Shown piece by piece: positions 26,595-40,400 of a stretch of DNA of 64,000 nt; position 1 is the stretch's first letter, and the number at the start of each line of letters is the position of its first letter. A program made the translations under genes and the position numbers. The DNA comes from Impatiens glandulifera (lineage: Eukaryota > Streptophyta > Magnoliopsida > Ericales > Balsaminaceae), in contig NC_061868.1 in assembly GCF_907164915.1 (NCBI RefSeq), positions 46,809,689-46,873,688 of the forward strand. Direction: 5' to 3'. The notes beneath the pieces are model-generated. The model saw only the letters and a list, made by a program, of their open reading frames with translations. It did no database searches and had not been told where the DNA came from.

Positions 26595-26793
26595 GTAAGT
26601 TTCTCTGGTGGATTCATCGCTATTCACTCTGAAATGCTTGATCCTTTCATCCTCGCTCATTTCCGTTCTCTAATCTCTCTTCGCAAACGAAAAAAGTTGA
26701 ATAGTTTGCCAAACTTATTCGGTTAACTGCATTTCTATTTTACATCTCTTAATCACGTAGTACAGTATATATATATACTTGTATTCTTCTTAG
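26595..26793 (+). other. Possible 5' UTR intron of the mitochondrial carrier gene
   Basis: A strong donor (CTG|GTAAGTTTC) and a candidate acceptor (TTCTTAG at 26787-26793) flank T-rich DNA ahead of the start codon. A short upstream frame (26554-26598) starts in the putative first exon, and its stop overlaps the donor. Needs transcript evidence. Confidence 0.4.
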
Positions 26794-26854
26794 TATTTTC
26801 ATTTTCTTGAGTTGAGTTGAGTTGGGTTCTACTACAAATCAGAAAGTGGCGAAG

Positions 26855-27901
26855 ATGAGTCTAGGTGCGGCAGAGGACGATTCGGCATCGGAAATCCATC
26901 TTCCAGCCGATATTGATTGGGAGATGCTGGACAAATCCAGGTTCTTCTTCCTCGGTGCCGCCTTATTCTCTGGTGTATCAGCTGCTCTATACCCAATGGT
27001 TGTTCTCAAGACCCGTCAGCAGGTCTCTCTTGGCCAGATTTCATGTTTAAAGACCGCATTTTCTATCCTCAGGCACGAAGGACCAAGGGGATTCTACAGC
27101 GGTTTCGGGACTTCATTAATGGGTACAATCCCAGCCCGAGCACTGTACATGGCTGCCTTAGAAGTTACGAAAAGCAGTGTTGGAACCCTCTCTGTAAAGA
27201 TAGGTTTCTCTGAGACTACTTCCACCACTGTTGCAAACGCTGCAGCTGGGTTGAGTGCAGCCATGGCTGCTCAAATGGTTTGGACACCGATTGATGTTGT
27301 GAGTCAAAGGTTAATGGTTCAAGGTGGGTATAAAAATCCACCTGTTAAAGAGGTTCAAAATACGTATAGATATAAAGGCGGAATTGATGCGTTTCGTAAG
27401 ATTATACATTCTGATGGCTTTAGAGGACTATACAGAGGGTTTGGGATTTCCATTTTGACATATGCACCGTGTAATGCAGTTTGGTGGGCAAGTTACTCAA
27501 TGACTCATAGGCATATATGGGGCGGTATTGGGTGTTATTGTTGCACGAAAGATGAAATAAATGGCGGGTCTAAACCAGATTCAAGGGCGGTTGTGGTAGT
27601 TCAGGGTGTTAGTGCTTCCATTGCTAGTGGATTCTCAGCTTTGCTGACAATGCCACTCGACACTATCAAGACGCGATTACAGGTTCTCGAAGGTGGTGTG
27701 GAAGGAAATGGACGTGGGTCGCCTAGTTTGGGCGAAACGGTGAAGAATTTGGTTAAAGAAGGCGGTCTCAGGGCTTGTTACAGAGGGCTTGGTCCTAGAT
27801 GGGCTTCAATGTCCATGTCTGCAACAACCATGATTACTACTTATGAATTCCTCAAGAGGCTTTCTGCTAAGAGCAATCAAGACTGCTTATGCCCATCATA
27901 G
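26855..27901 (+). CDS. Mitochondrial carrier protein, SLC25A44-like, 348 aa
   Basis: A single-exon frame with the threefold carrier repeat. The three signature sites are PMVVLKTRQQ near residue 47, PIDVVSQRL near 145 and PLDTIKTRL near 267, each followed by the usual GxxxxYRG/YSG stretch (RGFYSGFG, RGLYRGFG, ACYRGLG). The first signature has Val where most carriers have an acidic residue, a feature I associate with the SLC25A44-like group. These inner-membrane proteins exchange small metabolites; the animal member moves branched-chain amino acids, but the plant substrate is not readable from sequence. The ATG at 26855 is used; the in-frame TTG at 26822 follows a stop closely and is part of the leader. 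Length is normal and no break is seen. Confidence 0.92.
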   Translation: MSLGAAEDDSASEIHLPADIDWEMLDKSRFFFLGAALFSGVSAALYPMVVLKTRQQVSLGQISCLKTAFSILRHEGPRGFYSGFGTSLMGTIPARALYMAALEVTKSSVGTLSVKIGFSETTSTTVANAAAGLSAAMAAQMVWTPIDVVSQRLMVQGGYKNPPVKEVQNTYRYKGGIDAFRKIIHSDGFRGLYRGFGISILTYAPCNAVWWASYSMTHRHIWGGIGCYCCTKDEINGGSKPDSRAVVVVQGVSASIASGFSALLTMPLDTIKTRLQVLEGGVEGNGRGSPSLGETVKNLVKEGGLRACYRGLGPRWASMSMSATTMITTYEFLKRLSAKSNQDCLCPS

Positions 27902-28588
27902 AGGATCACTTTGTTCCATTCTACAGGTATGATTAAGTTAAAATTTCTGCTTAATTAGTGAGTGAGTAATGCATATGGTTATTGTAGATCTTGTAAATAG
28001 TAACAAGACTGGTTTCATTATTGTTTTCACTATTCCCACTTTGGGTTTTCATGTCAGATTGCTTGTATCTTTGTATTTTCTCAAGATCTGGTCTCATCCA
28101 TTGCTCTTAAAGTAAGTAATATTTAAATAGATGTAGTACTCATAAGCACTTGGTTATGATTAGGATTTGCTTTACAATAATAATATACTAATGAACTCTG
28201 CATGTATTTGCGTGACTAGATCTGGAATGGATACTGCCCTATTTATTTATTGGTCTGAGTTGTTATTATATTATAATAACTGTGGATCTATTGCAGAGTT
28301 ATGCTAATTTTAAGCATTAATTCCATTTAGTAAATGATAAACTTTGGGAAGATGACCAAATTAATGTTTCTGGCCCGGAGTTGGTGGACAATAGGAGGTT
28401 TTTTTTAAGGGATACCCTAGGGGAGTCCAACTTAGAGTTTTTTTTTTTGGATGTTGATTGAGTTTAGGATTTTTATTACAACTCATTATATTCACATTTA
28501 TTGAAAGTTTAGATCAGTTTTTAGAGTCCTAATGGGTGATGAGATTAGAACATGTAATAGAATGATCGGAGAGGTGATGACAATGGAT

Positions 28589-28624
28589 ACTCGTAAATCT
28601 ACTCGTAAATCTACTCGTAAATCT
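28589..28624 (+). repeat. 12-bp tandem repeat, three units
   Basis: actcgtaaatct is repeated three times. Confidence 0.9.
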
Positions 28625-29020
28625 ATTAGCGACCTGGGCATTTGGGATACTCTAAGCGACTTTAGTTGTAAGTTTTCTTTTTTTATATACTTTTGTGTAT
28701 TTTAAGAAACATTTGAAATATCTAATATTATAATATTAGAAATTATTAAAAATTAGTACAAATGTATTTGGTTTCTCTCTAATTAAATAATTCTAGGCCC
28801 CAATGCAAATTTCTAGTTGGTCTCATCATAATGCAGACCCTGTCTAAACCCTATATCAAATTTAGTACAAATTTGGGATGGGTAACTGTCTAAACCACTC
28901 CTAAACTTATATAAAAAATTATCCAATTTAGATCTATTTTTACTTTGTACATTATGATGGGGGCTGAAAGTGAGGCTAATATTCCACTCGATCAATTATT
29001 TATTAACTCGAGTTCGAACG

Positions 29021-29120
29021 AGTTTATAAAATTGAGCTCAATTCAATTATTTATATACAAGTTCGACTTGAGTTTATAAAATTGAGCTCAATTCAACTAT
29101 TTATATACAAGTTCGACTTG
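29021..29120 (+). repeat. 50-bp tandem duplication
   Basis: The unit beginning agtttataaaattgagctc occurs at 29021 and 29071 with one base difference. Confidence 0.9.
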
Positions 29121-29319
29121 AAAGACATGAAATAATATTATATTTTTTAATATTTATAAAATAATTATTTATTTTAAATTTTAAATTGTAACATTAAAAT
29201 AAATAATAAAAAATTATTTATTATTAGGCTCAAGAAGGCATGAGGCATGAATTTGGTTATGCTCAAGTCGAGTGGTTTACGAGCTCATTTATAACATATT
29301 ATTGATTCATTTATATTTA

Positions 29320-29362
<43 letters not shown>

Positions 29363-29805
29363 TTATTTTACACATTAGGTATATATTTTTCTTTTACACA
29401 TTAGGTATATATTTTGATTCAGTAAAAAATAAATTGTAATATTAAACTTTTTTTTATATATACATTATAATATAAAATTATTATATTCTTATATAACATA
29501 AAAAGTTAAATAAAAATAAATAACAAATTGTTTTTACTCGGGACTTTGGGTCTATAACTGTAATGGACAGTTGGGCCACTGTGATAACCTAAATATTTAG
29601 TGCGACACTAAAGAACTGTACTTATTTATTTTATATTTTCACCTTTTGTGTTTTATTTATTTTAATTAGCCTTAGTTTATAGTGAACTCCACGTTAGTAA
29701 CAATTATGCCAAATAATTCCAAGGTTTCCTCAAGTTTTATGAATATAGTTAATGTACCGTTTATCTCTCTTAATAACGAAATGCAGACTAGTTCAGGAGT
29801 AAAAG

Positions 29806-29867
29806 TCTCAATAAGAGGTAAAAGACAAATTTACATTCTCAATAAGAGGTAAAAGACAAATTTACAT
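29806..29867 (+). repeat. 31-bp perfect tandem duplication
   Basis: The unit beginning tctcaataagaggtaaaag occurs at 29806 and 29837. Confidence 0.92.
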
Positions 29868-32800
29868 TGGAGATTATAATGGGTACTCGATATTCATGTG
29901 TAATGGATAGTTTTTTTGAGTATTTTAAATTGGATTCGGGTTGAACATGAGAAGGGTTGAATTGGAGAAGAGGTACAGAGCCCCGAGGTTTGGGCTGCCT
30001 CAACCCTAATAGAAAAAAAGTCTTTATATTTTTTTGTTAACTTAGGTCAAGTTTAAAAAATTGATAAAAAAAATGTTTTTAGTGAGGTTTAACCCATAAC
30101 CATATAAAATTTAAATTTGTATGTTAAACCACTAAGTTACACCATTTTACATTTAGAATTACAATAGATTTTAGTAAATACCTTAATATTTTTAACAAGT
30201 GGGCTGCCCCGAGGAGTGGACTGCCTTAGCCCGAGGGTTTACCGGGCTTACTCCAGGGCTGGCCCTAAAGAGATATCCTTGGGGGGTGAAGATTTCGAAA
30301 CTTGATACCTAGTTATATTAAAATTGAAAACAAAATGATTTTTATTAAAGTTTAAAGTGACATTTCAAATGTCAATCATAACCAACATCACAATAAATAT
30401 CTCATTTATTTTATTCTTTCATAAAATTATTTTTCTCTTGAATCATGGACTAAAATGAAAGTAAAACCTCCTACATTTTAGATCCCCTCGTCGACACTAA
30501 TGAATTTAAGTCATTATTGTCTTTATTTTTATTTTCTAATTACAAAATATTATTTCTCTATTCTCCCTCTTTATATTTTATTTTTCTTCCATATTTGTTA
30601 TCCTGTAGGTAATAATTATAAGTTGGAACGGCTAATGAATTAATATGTAGGCAATGGTGGATGAATGAATATAGGTCAGGTGATATTGAACATTCAAAGC
30701 TTATTATTGTAAGTATTTTTCATTTTGATATTCATTGATATTATAAATAAATAAATAATAACCTCGATCTCCAGAATAATATCTGTATATCTGACACTGT
30801 ATCCCCAGACCAGAACAGAACAGAACAATGGATGCATGCACGTGGACCAATTATATAATTTATTGATCAGAAAATTAAATAAAAATGGATCAAGCACGTG
30901 ACTGAAGGAGACCTCAAAAGCACACAAACCGTGAACCCATATTTATTTACTTGTCATTGATTCATTGCCTTTTTCTGTCGATATATAACACATCCATACC
31001 GACCCGACCCGATCATTTCCCAAGTAAAGTAAAGTAAATATGCTTGCTAGAGCCTAGAATAATCATGATATCATGACCACCTAAGGGAATATAATATAAT
31101 AGACTTTGTTTGGAATATATACAATTTCCAACCACAATCTTATTTGGTATTATAAGTAATATTTAAGAATTTAATTGTCCTTCAATCATTTTTTTAACTA
31201 ATAAAAGAAAATTACATATATAGTAGAAAAGAGCTTGATCATGTTCCCATTAGTTTATTTTAAATAAACTATCATTAAGAATAATACTCTCTTTTTTCTT
31301 CTATAAATCAATCTAAATTGATAGCTAACAGTTTGGAAATTGTGCTTCAAGAATTATTATGAAAATATCTTTGTTTGGTATTATTCAAATAATATTTGGG
31401 CATTTTATAGTATTTCCATAATAAAACTAGACTAAAACAAAATAAAAACAATCATTATTTACAAATAAAACTATATTTGGTAGACATTAAACTATTATAA
31501 AATAAACATATCTCAAATACATTGTAACACATAAATAAGATAGAATACATAATTAAACAATAAAAATTATATGAAGACATCCGAATAAGATAATTAAATA
31601 TTTGAAAAGCTCTCAATTCTCATCAGAATTATTAAGCCTATAAAATCCGTCATAATCATTTCAAATTGATTCATTCTAAATTCTAGATCATCTCTATTAA
31701 TGGAATAAAAATGATATATGGATAGATTAGAAGATCATTTCAATTCAGTAGAAACTCAAATAATCTCACACACAATTCTTTTTACTTATTTGAATGCAAT
31801 TTTTTTTTTTTTTTTTTTGTTGGGAACTTTGATTAGGGCATCAATAAAAAACAATTAATGGATAACTGATACATAGAAGCAAAACAAATTTAAAACTTTT
31901 GATCCTCAAATCACTTTCATGAAAGCTCGAATATGATTTTGATACTTCATTAAGTATTTACTCGTCAGCGTATTCTAAAAGTGTTTTGAACGCGTTTATA
32001 CTAATTCTTTTATATAACCGACTTCTTTCAAATCAAAAGGTAGACTCTAAAATATGTGATTGAAAGTTATTTATGGAGAATTGAATAATTTAAAGGCTCC
32101 GCAGCTACCTCTTACCATTTAATTGTGCTTGTCCCACCCATTTAACATTTGCCTACATTCCTTTTTTTCTTTCTATATTTTCGGTTTTGGCTTCTTTGAA
32201 AGCAACCTTACTATGAATATTCTTTCATAATTTACATCACGTTGACTTAGTTTATTTGTCGTTCGCCGACGTACCAAACAAATAATTATACATCCCATTT
32301 TATCGAATAATTTTTTTTGTCTTACGAAGTGTTATAAATCACTAATCTATTTATATATATCACTTTTAAGTTTAGAATTAGAAAAATATTTTTGTTTCTT
32401 TAAACAATTTATAAAGTTACTACATTTATCTTGATTTTTCTTCCTCGATTATTATTATTATGTTAATTATAAGAAACTATAATTTAAAATTTCGAAAAAA
32501 GTTAGCACGTACTGTTCTCATGATCGACATTTCAATTAAATGAGAATATGAAAAATAAAATAAAAAAATGATCTTTGTAAAAGCATATAAAATTAGTATT
32601 TTTCTATTCTTTCAAATAATTGGATTAATGATCTCCATAAAACATGTGAGATCTGAAGGAAGGCCTACAAATCAACACACAATATCACAAAGCTTCAAAA
32701 GTCTATATATAAACATATAGAAATAATCAACAATTAATACTTTTAACTTTAGCAAATATTAATAAGAAGAATCAGGGATTGATCTTTTTTTGTTTCCTAA

Positions 32801-35800
32801 ATAAATACTTTTTTTTCTTTAAATTTATTATATTTTTAAATGTTATACAAAATAATAATAATTGAGAATTTAAATAATTTGATAAAAATAGTAATTAATG
32901 ATTGACTGCCAATTTATGTGAATTAATTTCAATTTTTTTGTTTCCTAAAACAATTCTAACAATTTCATCATGCTTAATGAGCCAACTACCCCCAAAACCA
33001 AACAAGTTCCCCTGACTAGGGCAGTCCCAACCCTAGGGCAACCCAACCAATCACTCATTTACTATACTTTTTGTTTTTTTCCCTTTTCAAAAAATTAATG
33101 CTTATAACTAGTGTTTGTTTTCTAAGCAGTAAACACATCTTTTATTATATAATATATTTGTTGTCATTTAGACCGACAAAAACTTTGATCGAATTTGGCA
33201 CCTTCGAGAAACATGTTTGATTTGTGTTTATGAATTATTTGAGACTATTTTTGAATAATTTAGACAAAATTATATAATTAATTTTATATCACTTAATAAT
33301 ATAATGATTTTTAATTTATTATATGAATAATTGTAAGAGGTATACATTAATTTAATAATTATTTTAGATATTAAAGATAACAATAAGTGGACTTCAACTT
33401 ATCTCACAAATCATAAAATTAAAGAAGGAGATGATACTCCTAATACAAGGTACACAAACATTTTTTTAGATGAGTGAATTAGAATCCTTAATTATAAATG
33501 TCATTAATTAACGATTTTTACGTAATATAGTTGTAAGATATAGGTGTGGACAAAAAATGTCAACAAATCTATAAATACGTTAATTTATTTCAAAACTTTT
33601 CCTATCGATATTTAAAGATAGTCCAAACTAACTCATTTGAAGCTTCTTCGTAAAGTGTTTTCAAATTGAGTGTTTTAACATTTACATGGCATAACAAAAA
33701 GAAATAAAAATCAAACAAAAAGTGAAGTATATATAGTCCAAATTAGGGTTTACATCCTCACATTTTCTCTGGACTCAAATAATGACATTCAAGTTATGAT
33801 TCTCAATACGATTTTCATGTTAACAATGGATTGATGTAAATATTTTCGATTAATTAAACATTAAAAAGGAGCATTTATTCAACATGAATCCAAAGTGCAC
33901 ATAGTCCTCCAAATGATGGATCTCTTGAGATTCACTTAAAGGTAAAAAATCCAAATTCACTTTGGTGCATGGCTTCCTTCATGAAGAATCAAGATCACAT
34001 CCAAAGTTAGTCTCTTTTACTTTTTATTTTTCTCCATGGATCTAAATATAATACTAAATTAACTTAACTAAATGAATTTGGAACTTATACTTTTGAATAT
34101 ATTGGGTTAATTTAATTTTGGATTGAATTGAGTTAATGGGGGAATATATTCAAAGTGATCGATCGATCAATCCTGATCTATACAGCAAGCTAAAAGATGC
34201 AACTACATGAAGTGATCATGATGGTCCCAATTTATACACCCTCTCTCTAGTTAAAGAAAGTATTTTTGTATAAATATATAGGTTCCTTTATGTCGAAAGT
34301 AGATACAGCTACAACCAATATATAGCTAGTTGTAAGTTAAGAAGAAAGAAAGAACAATGGGGCCAAAAAATGAGGAATTATAAATATATTATATATAGAG
34401 AGAGAGATCAGATGGCAGATCAATGGACAGCCATTAAGAAGACAGGAGCAAGGAAGTGACACATCTTTTGTCTTCAAAACCATAAGCATCAACAAACCAA
34501 AAGAATAAAGCATCTGATCATCCTAAATATTAATGTTTTATTTTTATATATAACAAATTATCCAGTTACTTCAACCTACAAATCTTGTTTAAGAGATCTT
34601 ATTTTGGCTAAAAACTGTATGAATGAATGTATTTGATTAAGTCGGAAAAAAACATTATAATCAATCAATTTTAGGTTAAAAACAAAATTTATTCTAAGTT
34701 TATAATTTAAGTCATTAAATTACTATCCTGTTACTTTTTTTTTTTCTTATTTATTATTCTCTCCCCTTCTCTTTTTATATTTTTTATTTTTCTTTCTTAT
34801 TATTTTTATATAATTTTATTTAATTATTAAATAATTATAATAATAATAAAACATAAATGCATCTTTTTTCTCTTTCACATTATTATAATTTTAAATATTA
34901 AATTTATCAATTAATAAATTAAAATACTATTTTATTTTTATTAATAAAATACAAATATATTTTTAAATACAAATAACATAAACAATTTTTTAGATGTAAT
35001 TTTTTAAATTTTATTTAATGATTTTTAAATATATTTTTTTGTTTAATAAAATTTATTTATTTATTTATTTTAATTAAAAAATAAAATTATATATTCATAT
35101 AATTTATTTTAAAATATATTTATTTTTAATTTAATAATATTTAAAATTAAGTTAATAAAAATATATATTTAAATATATAACATCAAATGTACCCATAATA
35201 TCATCTTAATTACCAAAGTAATATCAGACAAACAATCCATTTACACTATATATTGTCCATAAAATAAAAAAGAACTACAAATTAATATTCACAATAGATT
35301 GAATGTATTAGACAAGAATATAAAGATAATCCATATTCTTTTTGTTAAAATATTTTATAAAATATACTGTATTAATCCCAAATTGGATTGAGTGGTTTTT
35401 GAATAAATATAAATTTGATTATATTATATATCTCGGTAATTATCTATCATGAGTCATGACCCATATTTGACTTTATATATATGGAAGGATTTGATTTATC
35501 ATACAATGAGACAATTTGATAATATATAATGGATAATTTAAAAACTAATTATAATCAAAATATTTATTAATTAAATAAAAAAAATCAACCTAATAATAAT
35601 TTCAAACAAATTTTTTTATTAAACAAAGACAAAAAATCAAATTGATATTTTTCTTAAAAACAATTGTTTATAGTAACTTATAGTTCATATATTTCGAGTG
35701 TGGATTAATGATGAATCGAATTGTTAAGTTATTTTAATAAATTATATATTCGACTTTACGATTAATATTTTTTGATTCAAATTGGGTCGACATATATTTC

Positions 35801-36314
35801 GCTATTTTGGGTCAATTTGAATACTCAAAATTATATAACATTCCTTAAATAAAACATTTTGTAATTAGCTCTAAAGACACCAACCATTTACACCCTATAC
35901 AAATTAACATACCAAAAATATAATTTAAAATATATATAACTGAAAAAAAGTCATATATATATATATATATATATCATTGTTATTAATTTCTAGTTATATA
36001 TTCAAAACAATAATTATAATTTTAGAATAATAAACCTTGGATCTCTATGCAACATTAGAAGGCTTCAAATTCGAATTTGAAACGGTAATTAAAGTAAAGA
36101 AAAGGAAAGATTTTCTCGAAAGAAAAAATTAAAGGAAAGGTGACGTGTCAATATTTATATTCCAAAATAAAAAAATCCAATATAAAATAAAAAAAGGTAT
36201 GATATTAAATATTCTTTTTTTGGGGATGGCTGAAATCGCGAGATTGATAAAAATAATTAACGCAGCGATTAGCGATCTAACAGTCAAATCGTGCGATATA
36301 CCTCCTCCTTCCTT

Positions 36315-36320
36315 TATATA
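36315..36320 (+). promoter_or_regulatory. TATA box of the BIG GRAIN 1-like gene
   Basis: TATATA within ctttatatactcc lies 105 bases before the ATG and is followed by a strongly pyrimidine-rich leader. Confidence 0.6.
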
Positions 36321-36424
36321 CTCCTTCTTCTCTCTTCATTCTCTGTCCTGTCTCCTCTTTCTCTCTCTACCTTCCTTCATCTTCCATTTAAGCATCATCT
36401 TTACACAGACAAAAAAAACAGAGG

Positions 36425-37429
36425 ATGGATAATTGGGAGCAATCGCTTCCAAGCTACAAAACCAGAAGAAATCCACAAAACATATCATTTTCCTCCACCC
36501 TTCTCGATGAAATTTACCGATCAATTGACGGCGCCGACGAATTTAAGCTTCACAGAAGCAGACCATCAACTGAAAGGAGCAAAAATGGAGTTACCTCACT
36601 TAAGCCCAACAAACCCAGCAAGACCGTTAAAGAAGAAGAAGAAATCAATGTTCATAGTTTCCGCCGGGAGAAACTAAAGGTGCCGCCTTGCCGGCGTCGT
36701 TCACTACCGGAGTTATACAGAGCATCCCGTGAAATCGATTTTGACCCTGTACCATTCAGTTCATCTTCAAGCTCATCTGATTCAAGCTCCGGCGGACTTT
36801 CCTCATCCGACGTTGAATTCATCGGCGTCGCCAAATCTCGCGTTTCTCGCGTTTCCTGTTTCACAGTCTTAAGGCCAAAGTCAGTTAAGACTGTTGTCCC
36901 ATCGAAAACAGAGAAACCGGCGAAGGTTTCCGATTATCAATCCGACGGTGGCCACCGTCCCTTCGATGATACTGATGGTTTGATAAAATCAAAATTAAGG
37001 GCATTAAAGATTTACAACAATGTGAAGAAATCAAAGCAGCAACCCACATCCCCTGGTAGCGGTCGTCTTACAAATTTTCTAAACTCTCTGTTTTCCAACA
37101 ATGGTGGAAATCCAAAGAAGACGAAGAATCAAAACATCGTCAGTGCAGAAACAACTCAACCCTCTTCAACATGTTCTTCGACAGCATCTTATTACAGGTC
37201 GTGTTTGATTAACAAGGAGAAAACTAATGGTGAGAAGAAGACGAAAGTCCGGTTCGATACTGTGAATGTGATTGTGAACCGGGATGATGCTGACTTGGAC
37301 GATGAGAGTGATTCGAGTTCTGATTTGTTCGAGCTTGATCATTTGGCTATGGATAAATATGGAGAAGAACTGCCCGTTTATGAAACAACTCATGTTCATC
37401 TTGGTCTAAATCGAATTAATGTTCGTTAA
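36425..37429 (+). CDS. BIG GRAIN 1-like protein, 334 aa
   Basis: An intronless, Ser-rich, basic, mostly disordered protein. Conserved blocks in family order are STLLDEIYRSID near residue 25; RRRSLPELYRASREIDF; a Ser tract; a central segment running from a SKLRALKIY block to RLTNFLNSLF; YYRSCLIN; KVRFD; and the C-terminal ELPVYETTHV. These blocks define the BIG GRAIN 1 family. The founding rice member is a plasma-membrane protein that alters auxin transport or response and grain size. No membrane segment or catalytic motif is visible. Length fits the family. The minus-strand and alternate-frame readings across it are shadows. Family assignment rests on recognised motifs; molecular function is not known. 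Confidence 0.85.
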   Translation: MDNWEQSLPSYKTRRNPQNISFSSTLLDEIYRSIDGADEFKLHRSRPSTERSKNGVTSLKPNKPSKTVKEEEEINVHSFRREKLKVPPCRRRSLPELYRASREIDFDPVPFSSSSSSSDSSSGGLSSSDVEFIGVAKSRVSRVSCFTVLRPKSVKTVVPSKTEKPAKVSDYQSDGGHRPFDDTDGLIKSKLRALKIYNNVKKSKQQPTSPGSGRLTNFLNSLFSNNGGNPKKTKNQNIVSAETTQPSSTCSSTASYYRSCLINKEKTNGEKKTKVRFDTVNVIVNRDDADLDDESDSSSDLFELDHLAMDKYGEELPVYETTHVHLGLNRINVR

Positions 37430-40400
37430 TTATAAGATATATTTATATTATATTATTAGCTAGCTAGGCAGTTGGGGTTTAATTGGTATAATTAATAATT
37501 AATTGGTTGGGAATGGGGGTTTTAATTGATTATATATTATTATTATGTGTGCTTTTAATGTATTGTGGTATAATCTTTTATGGGTTTTAATTTAATCCTT
37601 TAAATTCGTGTGTTATGAATTATAATCCTCTAAACAAATATATCAATAATATTTAAAAAGAAAAGACGACAAATTGTCAAAAAAAAAAGAGTGAGTGGGG
37701 GGAGGATCCCGAAATAGGAATGTTTGTTTGTGTGGATAATGAATGGAACAGAAGAAAAGAGTGACGATGAAGGAAAATGAAGATTCGAGATCGGAATGAG
37801 AAGCAAAATAAAGAGGAAAAAGGGAGAAAACAAAAACAAAGATCGATCTTTTGCTTTTTTTTTTCTTGGGTTGGTCATGGTGGTGGGGATGGTGTTTGGA
37901 TCAAGAAATCGCCATGGCCAAGAAAAGTAAGAATCTTGGGCTAGTAAGAGAGATTTGTTAGCTGTTTTTCTCGAAAAAGAATAGATTGTTGTCTTTTTCT
38001 CTCTCACCCACACACATACACACATCAAAAAAACACATTCTTCTGGTCTGGTTTGGTTTGGAGAAATGATAAAATGTCATATTCGATTACTTTTTTATTT
38101 GAGCTTTGTTGAGATCATCATCAAGATCAGATCTGATCATATCTTAGTAAACAAAAACATTACGAGAGGAAGTGAGGGAGAATCTAATTTTTGGGGATCA
38201 GTTCTTTTTTATGCTTTAAGAATAAACTATTATATTTTATATATGAGGTGGAACAATGAAAGGAATTACTATAGGAACTAGGAAGGAATGAAGACCATTC
38301 CACCCAAAAAGCTTCACTAGATATCACTTCCCAAATCCCACATTTACTTCATAATATAACTTTTATTACACAAAACTAATTTACTTTAATAAAGATATTC
38401 TTTTTTAATTAATTTAGTATAGTATAAGTAATTAGTTATCTACTTTATTAAATATCTATAAAACAGTTTTAAGTTTTAAGGGTGATTTCTAAGAAATTAG
38501 AAGTTATAAGTTTATTTCCCATTTAAAAACGCTTTATGTTAGAATGAAGTTAGCATGGGTTATACTAATTACTTTCAATGTTAAAATAATAAATTATTCA
38601 CAATGGAGTCATAATAAACATTTGAATTAAGTATGAATTAATCTCAAATCTTTTATCTCTCATACAAGATTATTTTCTTATAAATTCATTAGAAAATAAC
38701 TAATATGATTTTTTTTTTCTTTTTTGTAAAGGTAAGATTATTTTTCATAAATTAATGTCACCAAAAAGTAGCCTACACCATTAAAAATAAATTAAATCAG
38801 TACAATGAGTTATGACTTGTAACATTATCATAAAAAATTAACAAAACCAACAAAATAAAAAACAAATCCACTAGGAACATAGTTATAACTTAAAATATGA
38901 AAAACAAAACACCCGACATAACTCAAGGCATCCATCCCACTTGTGTTGGTTATGTAGATTTTGAAAGTTTTTCCTTTGTCCATTTTTTTTCTCTTATCAT
39001 TCTCAACAAAATTTTCAATCTTTGCCTGTTTTTGTCCATGTCTTTAATTAATATAGACTTTAATTTATCACTTAACATTGTGACCGTATTGTTTAGCCAA
39101 CCCCATTACTTATTAATCATGTGACTATCACCCAATTGGTTCCACAAAAGACTACAAAAAGATATTGAAGGTTATAAGAAGCTGAACAAAGGCAAAATGG
39201 GTACTCGTGTACTTGCTAACTCCAACTTTTTCTTAAAAATAATTTAATGTTTTTGTTATAAATTAGAAATGAATTACAAATTTGAAATATGAAAACAAAT
39301 GGGTCAAATATTATACACTATGTACGTCAGAATGTGTCATGGTGATCTTAGTGGGAAGGTAAGGTCCTTGTCCATGTCCCCATGGATGCACCCTTTAAAG
39401 CAACCTTCTTCTTCTTGTTCTTGGTTTGGTGTTGATCCCAAGGAGTATATATAGAAGTAAGAGTTAATTAATAGACCTGATCGATCAGTACTTGTCTTCT
39501 TCTTCTTCTTCGATCTACAGCCTCAGTCCATGCATGGGATTGTGGCAGCTTTAGTTTTTATAATTTAGCTTTAGCTCCTTCCAAAGCATAAAACAAAAGT
39601 AAAGGTCCCAAAGCAAAGCAAAACAAAGCAAAGCAAAGCTTGAGGAAGGAGGGTGCATGCCTTTTCTTCTTTTTCTTTCTTTTTTTTTTTTTTTGATTAA
39701 ATCTTATCTACATCATCTAGCTAGTCTAGTACTCTAGTCTGGCTACAAACAAACAAAAAGTAATTTTGTCTACTATTCATGTGCAATGCATGCATATGTG
39801 ATGTGTTGTATATCGATCATGCACATCATGATCGATCTACCACTTTTATTTTTGTACTTATTTCGATGTCTCTCTACTTTTAACCAAAGATAGCTAGATC
39901 GATCAATATTTTCATTCATCAACAATATCATACATGGACCACGGTCACAAGGCTATTCAAAAAAGATGCCTATGCTCCTAAGTCCTAATCTACCCTCCCT
40001 CGTGTGTGTGGATATAAGATTTGAAATCTAACTGAGCTAAAACAAAATCTCACAAAATTTACTAAACTACAATGATAATATAATAATATCAAAATTAACA
40101 AAAATCTATATCTAGATTACTTAGTTATATATATAATAATATTTTGGGTCACACAAAATACAACTAAGATAACTCAAAAGGTATAATTATGCATTTATCT
40201 GCTCACTCTTAATTAAAAAGACATTCACCTCCTCAAAATTTGAATATGATAATGAAAATTTATTCAAATTTCTATATTATATTCAACTATGGAAAAGTTA
40301 TGGTTTATGTGTGGTAGTTCAAAAAGTTGGAGCTATTTTTAAAAAACATTATCATATATAAATTATGTTTATGTTAAAATTAATAAAAATAATTTAATTT

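Larger units (their letters stand above)
27902..36300. other. 8.4-kb gene-poor AT-rich region
   Basis: After the carrier 3' UTR (to about 28080) no convincing coding sequence is found. The region holds small tandem repeats (28589-28624, 29021-29120, 29806-29867), (TA)n tracts (29320-29360 and near 35958), a poly-T run near 31800 and repeat-like sequence at 29940-30300. Short frames such as 30694-30927 (-) have no family features. Confidence 0.7.

Noticed and set aside
36145..36677. Frames overlapping the BIG GRAIN 1-like start
   Set aside because: They lie in the promoter, the CT-rich leader or an alternate frame of the recognised gene.
37630..38028. 132-codon minus-strand frame with hydrophobic residues
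   Set aside because: Composition follows A/G-rich low-complexity DNA; no known motif, no supporting promoter or splice context.
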